A stretch of DNA of 64,000 nt from Paramecium octaurelia (Eukaryota > Ciliophora > Oligohymenophorea > Peniculida > Parameciidae): positions 65,785 to 129,784 of the forward strand of contig CAJJDP010000060.1 in NCBI GenBank assembly GCA_905182995.1. The letters run 5' to 3'. Below are positions 23,525 through 35,154 of this stretch, in pieces. Positions within the stretch are counted from its first letter, which is position 1. Every line of letters begins with the position of its first letter. The position numbers and the translations under genes are program-made. Below the pieces are notes generated by a model. That model had not been told where the DNA came from and did not search any database. It saw only the letters and a program-made list of their open reading frames with translations.

Positions 23525-25042
23525 TCAATTTTCAATCTATTGCTTCCACCTATCAAAATACTCTTATTCAAAATTAATTTCTCGTCTGTCTTAATTTTCT
23601 AATTCATATTGTTAAATTTTATCATGTATGTTGAAGAAATCGATTATGTACTCCTTCTATGTTCCATAAAGTTAGCTTACTAAAAATCAATTAATTTGGG
23701 TACAATTGATAAATATGGTATCTAATGATTTGAGGATATCCTATTTCTATTTAGGTTAGGTCCTTTGAAGTTTCAATGTTGTTGCAAAGATCTCCAGTGT
23801 TCCCATTTCAACCAATCTCATAGTATCCTACGGCTTTATTTTGTTAGTGGCATTTGCAAACACCCAGGCAATTTCTGTTTGGATTTCAGGAATTGCTGAC
23901 TAAAACACTGTGAACATTAGATTCATGATATTATTGTTGTCTAACACTTTCTTAATCTGTTATACGCTGCCAGCAGTGATGTTAGAAATGCACCAGCAAA
24001 TCTAAAGGTTACACTCATAATCAATACCTCTCTAGTTAGACTCTTTAATTTAGTACTCTTCATTAGGTCAGCAAAGACATCTAAAATATTTAGATTTAAC
24101 ACGTAGTCTGTTTAGGTCTCAGATCCTGTCAGAATATTCCCTATAATTCTCACGCAGGGGAATATTATTGGGTTAATTTAATTGGTAGTAAGTAATGATA
24201 TAAGTTTTGGAACCATTCCTGTATTGATAATTTCTTATTGTGGATCCAAGCCTTAATTTGAATTGCTTATATATTATAATGCCCAGCAAGTATCAGTCAG
24301 AGTCTCATTGTCATCAAATTGGTCAATTATGGACGAGAAATATTTGATCAATTGTTTTTTATATTTCTAAATATTTAGTTAATGGAATTACTTCAATAAG
24401 TCGGTTGGGATTACCTCTGCATAAGTTACTAATAGTCCACGAGCATAACTTTATTAAAGACTTATTATTTCTTAGTTAAAGCTATTGACTTATTTCTATA
24501 AATCTTTGTAGTCCTCCCTGTCCTATTATTTAGCTTCGGTATTCTCCATCGTCTGCTGCTATATTCCCTAAGGCCCAGCAGACTTATTCTATTATGGATA
24601 AATGTATAGAATTCAAATGCTTTAATATAGTTGGTATGCCTCCATATTTCACAACAACTTGCGTTTGCTGATTTGTTCCACTTGCAATGTTTGTTAATAT
24701 CCAAATTGCTTCAAATATGAAAAGCTGATTGGAATTCTAATCAAGTATTTATATCAATATTGGAACCAAATTGTTCTCTATTATAGATTATGTGATATCA
24801 ATTGGATTTTGATTAGTGCTAATTAATTTCCTTATGGCAACGAGCCCGTAATGCTACTTCACAATATCATCTGATTAAAACAACTTTGCATACACATCTA
24901 TTAATTAAGGATTCACATTTCTTTCGTCTATTTCATCGTATTACTTGAGTATCCTCTGTTTAACGTCCTCCAAAATGTATTTAGGTATAATCGACTCATA
25001 ATTAATTTTTGTCTCAAAATTTTACATAGAATGTATATTCAT
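23525..25042 (-). CDS. second importin-alpha-like armadillo protein, no IBB domain
   Basis: 480 residues with introns of 25, 26 and 24 nt. W-x3-N repeats are clear: AIWILTNIASGT, VCWALGNIAADDG, CSWTISNLCRGN, ICWCISNITAGS. VRIIGNILTGSETQTDYVLN and a C-terminal helical end (DFFNIHDKIQQYELENQD) are also typical. The N-terminus (MNIHSMQNFETKINYES) lacks a basic importin-beta-binding region, like its relative at 16369. The two proteins are divergent, so the duplication is old. The role is presumably NLS recognition; nuclear specificity between macro- and micronucleus is a known theme for ciliate importins, but which nucleus applies here cannot be seen. Confidence 0.87.
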
Positions 25043-25175
25043 TAAATTGCTAATGATTTGCTATTTGAAATTTCACTAATTAAAAGAAAGTCATCGTATT
25101 TTATTAATTAACTGTTGTCATGCATATATGTATATTATTTATACGAGGAAAATTAAAACATAATATTTCATTCCT

Positions 25176-25735
25176 TCAATTTTGATCAGACTCATCATAA
25201 AAATTGAATTATTGCTCAAGTTGCAGCTGTTGTTTATCAATCACTTATCCTTATTTTAACTTCTCTTTATTTTACTTTTTCCCTGATTATTAATCTCCCT
25301 CTTGAATTTCCGAATGCTAATGTATTCCATTCAGGGATGACCCTGAATTCAATTACAACCTCTCATTTATTTATTTTTCCGAAAATCCCATCTGGGACAA
25401 ACTATCCACTACCAATAACACGTCTTATTTTTGAAAAGTCTATGACTAATTTCTTTTTCCGGCTTTTTGCTATTAACATGATGCTTGATCCTTTTGCAAA
25501 AAGACTTTAAAAGCAATATCGATATTTGCTTGTAATTTCTTTTACAGGGGCTTAGATACATAAATATGATTACTTGTTCTTCAATTAGCTTTTCCAATAC
25601 CATTTTTAAGGAATTGTACATTCTAAAATAATCTATTTGTTTAATCTCGTGAATATTAACATCTTTGATGTCAAAAGGGAAATCATCATTTTTGGGTTTC
25701 TACACCAAGAGAGGACGAGTTTACTTTCTGCTCAT
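25176..25735 (-). CDS. hypothetical protein, paralogue of the gene at 1864-2434
   Basis: 178 residues with one 23-nt intron (25551-25573) after the Gln of LEKLIEEQ, the same place as the intron of the 1864 gene. The N-terminal blocks correspond: DDFPFDIKDVNIHEIKQIDY and RMYNSLKMVLEKL here against FPFDIKNANTQDIKAIDFYR there. Both then have a central LQxKxQxNxDxxxxVF helix and a polar tail. No known domain is recognised. The duplication is dispersed (23 kb apart, opposite strands). Confidence 0.75.
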
Positions 25736-26432
25736 TTTTTATTTTAAAATAATATTAATTGATAATATTTATTTAATCAAATTCAATAAATTTACGTTTA
25801 ATACATTAAATTATATCATCGAAATATGATTCATTTAATTTACTTAAAATTTAACTGCATCTACCCTATTCTTTTTTGTCTCAAATCTTAAAGATTTTCC
25901 TTAATATTAATTAGTTTTATGATCTATATTTACAATGTTATTCAATTTCTACAGCTAAGGGGTTTGTTTTTAATTTTTACAAGTATTCAAGACAACAGAT
26001 AGATCTTTTAAATTTAATCCATTTCAATTCTGCATTTAAACTATAATATATGACTAAAAAATTACTATGATATTCCACCATTGAAAATAACATTTGCTAT
26101 TGAATGAAATATCTAATCCAATTATATTTATATTCTTTGATATTTGATATCCCTAATGATTCAGAAATAAATAATAGAAATAGAAGTATGCGTTTGATAT
26201 AGAAAATTATTATAACAATAAAAATTTAGAGTATTTTACTCACTTAAACAGTCTATATAATAATAAGTCTTATTTAAATATGTAGACTTAATTATTATAG
26301 CAACAGAAAGTTCGAATTAAATTACAAATTATCATACTTTTATTAGAAATAGTAATGATTAAATGTCGAAAAGATACTTATTTTTCTTTTCTAGCAATTT
26401 TATGATTAATATTTGGAATGAATTCACTTTTA
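25736..26432. other. intergenic, AT-rich
   Basis: About 700 bp of very AT-rich DNA without a supported gene, RNA or repeat. Confidence 0.5.
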
Positions 26433-27084
26433 TCATTCCTGATCCAATTAGTCTTATGGTGCTGCTTACTCTTTAATTACTCCTAATTTTACTAAAATAG
26501 AAGTGGACAAATTCTAAACTGCTTGTGTAATATTACTTCCACTTAAAGCAGAGGTTTCTATGATAAATTAACTTTATATTACCTATAAAGGGCATTCTTT
26601 TTTCATCAGCGAACTCGTATCCTTCTTCGTATTTTACTTCTCTCTTATCTTCTTTGTCAGATTTGTTGGCAACCAGCATTTTTACTATATTTTTATTTGG
26701 ATAATTATCAACCACTAATTTATTTTTTCTGAAATGTTTTACCTTAAATCCACTTAGAACAATTTGCAAATGACTGTCTATCAGTTACATCATAAACTAT
26801 AAAGACTCCATGAGCACCATTAAGATATTAACTTGTTGTTTCTAAAAATGCCTCAGATCCTGCAGTGTCCAAAATCTAAATATACTCCTTAAAATTACTG
26901 ATAACTTCAACTTTAAACCATTCAATTCTATCAGCTTTTAATGAAAATCCAGACCTGGTGTAGGACTATAATTTTCATTAAAGTCATTATTGGTGTATCT
27001 CATAAAGATAGCTGATTTGCCTACACCAGGGCTTCCGAGGAGTAAGATCTTTAAAATTTAGTCTGGTTTGGTTTATGGGTCCAT
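26433..27084 (-). CDS. atypical Rab-like small GTPase
   Basis: 192 residues with introns of 20, 28 and 25 nt. P-loop GSPGVGKSA, then ILDTAGSE (the usual catalytic Gln of DTAGQE is Ser), GAHGVFIVYDVTDRQSF, VANKSDKED and ETSALSG give all G-boxes in order. The C-terminus ends ...QAAPQDQLDQE with no Cys, so prenylation is not expected. These changes predict slow hydrolysis and no lipid anchor (inference from known Rab biochemistry). The 20-nt first intron also shortens the switch I region. Compare with the conventional Rab at 43663. Confidence 0.8.
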
Positions 27085-27948
27085 ATTGTATTAACAATAT
27101 TAGATTGTAATTTAATTTTATAATAATTTATAGTGGTAAGAATCAGTTAGGACTTAAATGCATTACCCTTAATATCATTAATATATTACAAATGTAAATA
27201 ATTAATTTTATTTATTCCATTCAATCAATTTAATTGATGCATTAAAATATACATAGACTGACAATTACATCAAAAATATCATTAACCTTTGTTATAAAAT
27301 AGATCATGATTTCGAAATTCACATTGCTAAAAAATTGTTATCTATTGTATTACCATATATAAAAGTCGGATGCAATTATTTAGAGTCCTCTAAGTAATTC
27401 TTGATATTTTAAAGTTTTTTCAAAATAGGGAAAAATAAAATTTTAAATTAGTAGAATTTACATCATTTAAATGAGCATATTAACATTAATTTTGAATACT
27501 GGAAAATATTCTTAAATTAATATATATGTATTGTGATTAAAAGTAAATAAAATAATGATATTAGAGTCTATATATAAAGAAAGATAAATTTACATAAATA
27601 CCTAAGCTAGATTGTTTATAATAAATTATTAAGATATGAATAATGAGTGAAAATAAATGAAAGAATTATTCAATAAAAGGTTCAGATTAATTGTCATAAA
27701 AAAAGATATTTTCAGTCACTAATTTTAAAATCATTGCTTTCATTCGAAAGATGGTGTTAATTTTTTTCATCAACTTAATATAATTTATATAAATAGATTA
27801 ATATCAGTAAAACGAGTGAAATCATTAAGATCATGTGAAACACGGTTCTAATCATCATTATATTTAGGCAGAATATTATGTAATAATAAATAACACTTTT
27901 TTTATTTCTTTTTATGGGATTAAAAAGAAATATTTAATTTATCAAACA
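27085..27948. other. intergenic, AT-rich
   Basis: About 860 bp divergent spacer, very AT-rich. No supported coding frame or structured element is seen. Confidence 0.5.
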
Positions 27949-28874
27949 ATGATTAATAGTAAAGTCAAGTCAGAATTTTTGTAAAAACTAGCTTGCTGTT
28001 CAGAATATGCTTATAGAGAAGATACCAACTTTCCTATTCGAAATCAAATGGAAGATTGTATACTTTACTCTAAATAAGATCAGCCCATTATTATAAAGAT
28101 AATTGCTTTGAGGATGGCACTACTTGTCTATTTGCAGTTTTTGATGGTCATGGAGGGACTGATGTTGTTGAATACATTACTAAAATTCTGCCTGAAGTAG
28201 CTTAATTTAAATATAACTAAAGACCTTTCTGAGGGATTTCAAGTAATTTAATACTTTGAAACCGAATGATTATTTTGAATTAATATTCAAAAAGGTGGAT
28301 GATTAATTAAAATTAGTAGGGGCTGCAGAAATAGGAGCCACTTGTTGCTTGACTTTATTAAGAAAGGAAGATAATAAAAGAAAATGTTATATTGCAAATT
28401 TGGGTGATACTAGAGCAGTGATGAATATAGATGGCAAAGCAGTCAGAATGACAGTCGATCACAAAGGAATAGACCCTGAGGAATAAGCTAGAGTTAAGTA
28501 AAGTCTAATGATTTAATTATGCTTTCTAAAGGCGCGAAGGAGGCACAATTGTGAGAGGTAGAGTGATGGGCCAATTAGCAGTAACCAGAGCATTTGGGGA
28601 TCTAGATTTAAAAACCGTAGGTGTTTCAGTTAAGCCTGACTTGAAAGTGTAGGAAATTACACCCTAATGCAAATACTTAATCATGGCTTCGGATGGGCTT
28701 TGGGACGTTGTTGATGACTAGGTATTATTTAATTTAACTCTTAATTTTCTGTAGAAAGCAATTGATTTAACTAAAGGACTTAAGAATTCTGATGAAATGA
28801 CAAAAGAGCTATTGCAGTTTGCTTTGAAAAATGGCTCAAGAGACAACATTAGCATCTTAATTGTAATGTTCTGA
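27949..28874 (+). CDS. PP2C-type serine/threonine protein phosphatase
   Basis: 268 residues with introns of 26, 26, 34 and 33 nt. PP2C motifs run in order: EDTNFPIRNQMED near the start, FAVFDGHGG (metal-binding Asp and Gly), GATCCLTLL, CYIANLGDTRAVM, VDHKGIDPEEQ, RVMGQLAVTRAFGDLDLK, IMASDGLWDVVDD and SRDNISILIV. All metal-coordinating Asp residues expected in these motifs are visible. It is a Mg/Mn-dependent phosphatase of compact size, with no added regulatory domain. The substrate is unknown. Confidence 0.9.
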
Positions 28875-29316
28875 TTTATTATAATAACAAGTATGAAACT
28901 AAACATTATGCAAATATATTATTTTAAGAATCATTTATTAAACTCTCTTAAAAAATATCTTTTTATAAATATTAGTACATAACATTTTAAGTGAATAATT
29001 ATCGTTTTAATTTATTCTATTAGATTATGGCTTATATTAATTTGCCATTAATTTCATCTAAATCTTGTTGTTTACAATCAGCTAATTTCTAAGGATTTAT
29101 TTTATTTTACTAACCTTATATATCCTATTATTTTATAAATATGAACCTATACTACATATGGAAATATCATTTATTAATAAGGTTAGGTTGAGAAATACTT
29201 GAGAATTTTATGTTTAATAATACTAAATTTAATTATACGTTATTTTATTTTAATCAGAGTATTAACTGATGAAATATAATTAATAAATATATATTTATAT
29301 GTATTCTTACTATGAA
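28875..29316. other. convergent intergenic spacer
   Basis: About 440 bp between two convergent stop codons, AT-rich, nothing recognised. Confidence 0.5.
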
Positions 29317-30828
29317 TCACACCTTAAGCAATTATTTAAAATCTGACATGATAATTGGCATTTTTAGATCTTCAAATTTTATTTCTTTTCCTATATTCTT
29401 TATTTCTACATAGAGATAATAAAATAATTCATTTGATTCTAGCAAAAGTGAGATAAGCCCTGTAATTAAGGAGAAAAAAGGAAAGTCTGTTGGAAAATAA
29501 AAAAAACAAATCCAAAAAAGATAAAAGTTTTCCAAACAAATGATTGTGTACTAATAGTTTTTAATTTTATTCAGCAAAGCCAATATTAATGCTAATGGCA
29601 AATAAAGGAATGAAAGTTAAATTTAAGCAAAGCATTCTAATAGATATCTCATCCTCTTATATCGTTATGACTTATTCTGTAATTTTAGTTGTTGATGCCC
29701 ATTATTTAATAACAATAATATTACAATAATAGCATAGACGTAAATGAAAGAATAAACTTTATAACCTAATAGAACATGCAATATTGAATCTTTAAATTAG
29801 ATAAATGTTAATATGTCTAATTCCTGTAAATTTCCTATCAAAATGTTCAAGAATACCATTCCTAGTTTAAAACTATTGTCTACTAAAGTGTTCAACTTAA
29901 TCATGGCTTTAATGTATTCAAAATAATATTACACCAAATAAATGATTATGACTAAAGAAATTCTTTTGAAAACAAAGATACTTAGGATTTAGAGTAAGAA
30001 TAGAATTACATAAATGTAAATAATTGTTTCAGCAATTGATTTTTCAACATTAAACTATCCCAACTAAATGAAACTATTAGTATATATTTGAAACAAAGTC
30101 AAATACAGTATTAACTGTTCTAATTAAAATAATTTAGTTCTCACATTCATTTGTTAAGAAGCTCTTATTATAGAAACTAATGCTATGAATTGCCAATTAG
30201 AAATAAGCAGAAATACTATTGATGAGACTATAATTTAAACTCTACACAATTAATCTTATTTAAGTTTGGTCAACTGATCGTAATATTTAAATGCAATAAA
30301 AATAGCAATAATATGATACTCTTTAATAAAGATTTGCAAAGTTTCATAAAAGTCAAACTATTATTCTCCACAGAAAAAATCACTATAAAAAGTATTGCAA
30401 CTGCTACCAAGTTATAATATATGATCATTATTTCCTTTTATGCACTAATTACTAAAGCCATCAAATCTGCATTAATGAGCTAAAAATGCTTTATGATAAA
30501 AGGAGCGAAACACCATAACAAGCAACTCATCATCGGTTTATCTTATGTAATAACCAAATTTTATCTCTTGTTATTAAATTTACGTAAATCCTTCCCGTAT
30601 TTCAAAGTATTAATGCTCAATTACACACCCAGATACTAGAACTAAAAACTAGAGTTAGGGATCATCTATTTCTAATAAATTGTGCAAGTAATTATAATCA
30701 TTGAAGCACTGATGAGGAAATGACAAATCAATATCATCAAATGAGATTTTTTCATCTAGTTAATTAAAGATATCTTGATCGTTATTCTAATCAAATTATA
30801 CTAATTTCTAAGATAATTAAAATGCCAT
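29317..30828 (-). CDS. multi-pass membrane protein, unknown function
   Basis: 503-residue intronless frame. The first part is soluble and Cys-containing (VLVSGCVIEHQYFEI, GSSCNTFYSDFFCGEQ). From about residue 190 it alternates many hydrophobic segments (for example YHIIAIFIAFKYY, IIVSSIVFLLISNWQF, IYIYVILFLLQILSIFVF, FYLFWICFFYFPTDFPFF). About 8-10 TM helices are likely. It ends in a short cytosolic tail. No transporter or receptor signature is recognised. The uninterrupted length makes the gene itself secure. Confidence 0.75.
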
Positions 30829-31771
30829 ACTTATGATAATTTCTATTGTAGTCCCTAAATTTCAAAATTCGAAGCCTATACGCTCAATATGTATATATGT
30901 AAAATTAAAATAAATAACATATATTAAATATTTCATAGAGATTAATAATAATTATAAAAGTATTAATGTTATCACTTGATCCCATTTACTAATATTACAT
31001 CAATAATATGAACTAGATGGATAATATTTGATTTTTTAGTTTATTCAGAGAAATTCGGATGAAGGTAAAAAAATGAGGATAATTTTAAATAGCTATCCTC
31101 CTTATATAGAGAATCTTAAATAACATCTATTTAAAGTGTGATAATACTGTTTAAGTTCTGAAATGCTAATGGGTATAATAAAGTAATTCTTGTTTATTAA
31201 TTTAAGATATTCTCTTACTATTTGTGTAATTCATGTTTATGATTATATTTATTTAGAGATGATGCTTCAGATTATAATCTTTTACACTTCTTTGAACGCA
31301 CTTATAATTCTTTAATATTTTACCTTATTTAGATTAAAAATATTGATATTGTCTAAAAATAAAGATTCTTGATTTTTTTATGGGTTTTTGAAGTCAATCT
31401 TACAGATAGTAGAGGTAAAAGAATTTTCATCAGATTTTTCTCTAACCGCAAAAGTCTAAACACCATTATATAAGATTCATCAAATTTTGTTGTTTCCATA
31501 ACTGTCATCGCTGTTATAAATCATGAAAGAAAAGACACCCACACCTTATTCAGAATTTCATAGAATAATTATTATTCTTATTGACTTCTAATATTATTAA
31601 TATATATTTGGTATAAAAATGTCTATTTTTAAATATTAAAAATACCTCATAAAACCAAATTAGAGATTAATAGGATCCTTACTTAATCTCAATTAGATTA
31701 AAAATCCTTTTTCATTTTACAAAAAGAGTTTTTCTAAATATCATTTATTTTATTCATAATATTAATTTTTG
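30829..31771. other. intergenic with a possible minus-strand gene remnant
   Basis: About 940 bp, AT-rich. Between roughly 31260 and 31560 the minus strand has two protein-like fragments in one frame (FSFMIYNSDDSYGNNKI, then TFAVREKSDENSFTSTICKI) separated by two TGA codons, which no ordinary short intron removes. This might be a remnant or chance. Nothing else is seen. Confidence 0.25.
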
Positions 31772-32776
31772 ATGTTCCGATCCAAGAAAAGCTCAACAGT
31801 TCCGATTAGAACTAAAGAGAAAAGTTCTCTTTTGGCTCCGTGTATTAATTGTGAAGAGTTTATACCCTTCGATAAAATTGATTATCATGCTTAGTTTTGC
31901 AATCAGGTTTCTAATAAAGTGCTTAAATATGGGGAATCAAATGTATTTTTCGAAGAGAATGATTTCAAACTATCCAAATTAAAGGCTAATTTATAAAACA
32001 AACCGTATTAACATACGCAAAGATTATGCAGAATTTGTGAGTTGGTTTCCTAAATCAACACAATTGGATGTGTAGAAGAGGCTTCTTTGAAAGAATTCGA
32101 AAAGGAGTTACTAAGCTTGAGTTAGGAACCAAGCCAATCTATAAATTAATCCCTATACATTGAGAGAATACATTCACTTGTTATGCAAAGGATGAGTATC
32201 ATTCAAAATCAATTAAACCTTAAGGTCTTCAAGCCAACATAATCACAATAACAATTCAATCCTCAATAAAATATTAATATCATCTCAAAAAATTTCAAAA
32301 ATTCCACAGGTTCAACCTAATCAACTAATAATAACAATTTAAAAAATTTAATACAAAATAAATTGGAATCATCATCATCATAAGTATTCAACCGTTTGAA
32401 CAAACTTGAATATTGCTAATCACCAGATCCGAGAATGACTTACATTACTAAATTTTCCCAAAATAGTCCATTCTCTCAATTTGGATAAACATAATAACAA
32501 TAGAAGAGTGAAATTTTGACACACATTAGCGAACAATAGCCGGAGAGTATTGATGAATGCTCTAATCCACAATCCTTTGCTTAGAGATGCTTCTATTCGA
32601 AGGTTCTAAATCTTAAATTACATTATCCGCAATCTAATCCAGCATAAAAAATTCCAGTGTCTATTTTATGGAAGTAAGCAGAAAAAAACAAAGTAAAACC
32701 ACAAGATTGGGAATAATTTATAAGGAGTTGCTTAGACAAGCCCTTTTAAATGTTAGACCCTCAAAAATTATAATGA
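31772..32776 (+). CDS. zinc-finger protein with disordered Q/N/S-rich body
   Basis: 334-residue intronless frame. Residues about 27-45 form a C2HC-type finger (APCINCEEFIPFDKIDYHAQ then FC). The rest is low-complexity, rich in Gln, Asn and Ser, with Cys-containing patches (HTQRLCRICELVSQ). This type of finger often binds ubiquitin or other proteins; the role here is unknown. Many Gln codons are TAA/TAG, which confirms the code. Confidence 0.75.
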
Positions 32777-32864
32777 CTTGAAATTATTAACTAATTTGGT
32801 ATATTAAACTAAACAAAAATTAAAATTTACATTATAAATTTCATAAAATTATATTTATTTTTGG

Positions 32865-33257
32865 ATGGGATCCAATTAAAACAAGGAGGCAGGTGCAAAA
32901 TATACTGAACAATAATTGAACGAAAATTAAAACGAAATTTAACACTAAAGACCATATATACACAAAAACCCAAGCTAAGAGCCGAACATTGATTGTAGAT
33001 TATAATTTTATTCTATTAAGAATAATAACCTGTTTAATCTGATCGAGAAAGGGAATTATTAAATTAGATAGAGCAGGCCTCAGAATAGTATGAAAACGCA
33101 TAGAAAAGATTGATAGACAAATTAAATATAGTAATTCTTATATTATAGAAAATAGTTATGTTAAGGGATGGATAAATTTACAGAAGGCTTACAGGAAAAA
33201 AATAATGTCCAGGAATAGCTTAACAGAGAACTTGAGCAAAGAGTAGAATAAATGTGA
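32865..33257 (+). CDS. small coiled-coil protein, possible N-myristoylation site
   Basis: 113 residues with introns of 26 and 25 nt. It begins MGSNQNKEA, with Gly2 and Ser/Asn following, compatible with N-myristoylation (inference). Residues about 50-110 are coiled coil (RERELLNQIEQASEQYENAQ; NRELEQRVEQM at the end). No family is recognised. It starts 88 bp after the zinc-finger gene on the same strand. Confidence 0.6.
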
Positions 33258-33846
33258 ATCATATTTTATTTACATTTCTACATAACAAAAAAGAATATAA
33301 TTTATAAGCTTATGCATGTCATCAGGAAAGCATTCATTAAGATAAAAAATAGGTTGACATACCTTAGTGGAATAGAATTAATAACAATTCTATTTTGGAT
33401 TCTTAATTATGATAAAAGTATTGTAAATATTTTATAATTATTGCATTGAGTAATAAAAGAGGAGAAATTGAAATTTGAGAGAATTTAGACAAATAAAAAT
33501 CAATATTGCAATTGATTTTAAGTATATACTAATTATCTAATCCAATAAAATAATATTGATGTAAATAATAGAAAAAGGTCGTTGGATGGGAAGTAAATGA
33601 TAAAATATTATTGGTCATTAGAATTGGTTGAATCTAAGGGTTTTGGACAGTTGAATTAAGAGAGAAATGAGTAGTTTAATATTCTACTTATGTATCTATA
33701 AAAGAGAGATAATTAGAATTCAATATTATTATTTAATTTTCTGATCATTTCCTTTAAGAGTTCCTCAGATAGCATAGGTAAATTAATTAATTATTATCAT
33801 CCTTTCATACCCGACCATATATTTTTATTATGCATTTAATTTTTAG
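33258..33846. other. intergenic, AT-rich
   Basis: About 590 bp without a supported gene or repeat. Confidence 0.5.
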
Positions 33847-35105
33847 ATGAACAAACAAAATTTGACTTACATAGTTAGCGATCATTCCAGACCAATCCAG
33901 CATGGATATCATGTAGATGATATTATAGAGAAAAAGCTAGTAATATCCTAGAACTCAGAGTTGGGTGCGAGTCTATTCAATAGCATAGAAGTAACACTTG
34001 AGAATTTAAATATAGGTTGAATAGAGGAAGCCTAAATAAGTGCTGCAAAAGGAATACGATTCCAGGAGTATACGATACGCAAACGAAGATTACTCATATT
34101 TAGCGAATTTGTTGTTGAGCAGATTTTCACAATTAGACACAGCAGCCTCTATTGCCACTCAATATCCATTATTTAAAATGTTAAGAGGTGTGGCAAAGAA
34201 ATTTATGTTTAATGAGTTAGAAATCATATTCTTTCTGCACACAATTGAAGAATAGAAATGGAGATATGACGATTAATTGATTTCAGAGTTCTAGCCTTAC
34301 TTTAAATAAGATTTCTTGAGCAACTAAGAAGTAATTAATTATAAAATTAATTATAATTAGAATTAGAATGTAGAAGGATTCAAAAAATTATTGTTGTTTC
34401 TTATTTGCTGTGGATATACAATCAAATGTTTTTTCAATGATTCTAATGATTAAGAAATTATATTAATAACAGATCATATATAACAATATTGTTAAAGAGA
34501 GTAAAAATTATATTTAAATTTAATATAGCTTTAAAAAACAATTATTAGATTTATGGCGGTAGAAACATTTGAATTGTGCATTGAAGATAGTACCCAGAGT
34601 TTTGAATAAGTTGTACAATAAATTGATGAAAATACAAAAAGAGGGGAAATAAGAGTTCCAATAGGATTACAATGCATTAGTCGATCAAATAATATAGATT
34701 TCTCCTGCTTACAATAATTAAGATGGTAAATAGATAAAGCAAGAAGTTAAACCAATCTAACAGCAACAACATCAATATCAACCACCTTTAACATTTAGCC
34801 AATAGACTCAGCAATCCAATTAACTATAAGCTGTTATGAACGCTTCAGGTATATATATGCAGTTTTCGCAATCATAAAATCTCCATTAATAATAAGGTCA
34901 ATAACATTATTTCTAAACACCCTCTAATAATTAAGAGTTTTGTGATTCAAATATCAATGAAAATCTATTTCTAAATTCAACAAAAATCAAAGAGGAACCA
35001 ACTTCAATTAAAACCAAAGAGGAACCAATTTCAACTAAAAACAGAGACGAAATTCCACCTCCCCCACCTTTATTGAGCGTAGCTTCTGGTCGGTTACACC
35101 AATGA
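33847..35105 (+). CDS. hypothetical protein, helical N-terminus and Q-rich tail
   Basis: 391 residues with introns of 25, 30 and 28 nt. The first 270 residues are globular and helical (YSYLANLLLSRFSQLDTAAS, FKKLLLFLICCGYTIKCFF). The tail is Gln-rich with IKQEVKPI, two near-identical 9-residue units (KIKEEPTSI, KTKEEPIST) encoded by a 27-nt tandem duplication at 34983-35036, and a PPPPP run. IKQE and IKEE fit the sumoylation consensus, but this is speculative. The fold is not recognised. Confidence 0.7.
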
Positions 35106-35154
35106 TAAATTAATTAAAATTATTACAATAAATTAGTCTCATCATATCTATTAT

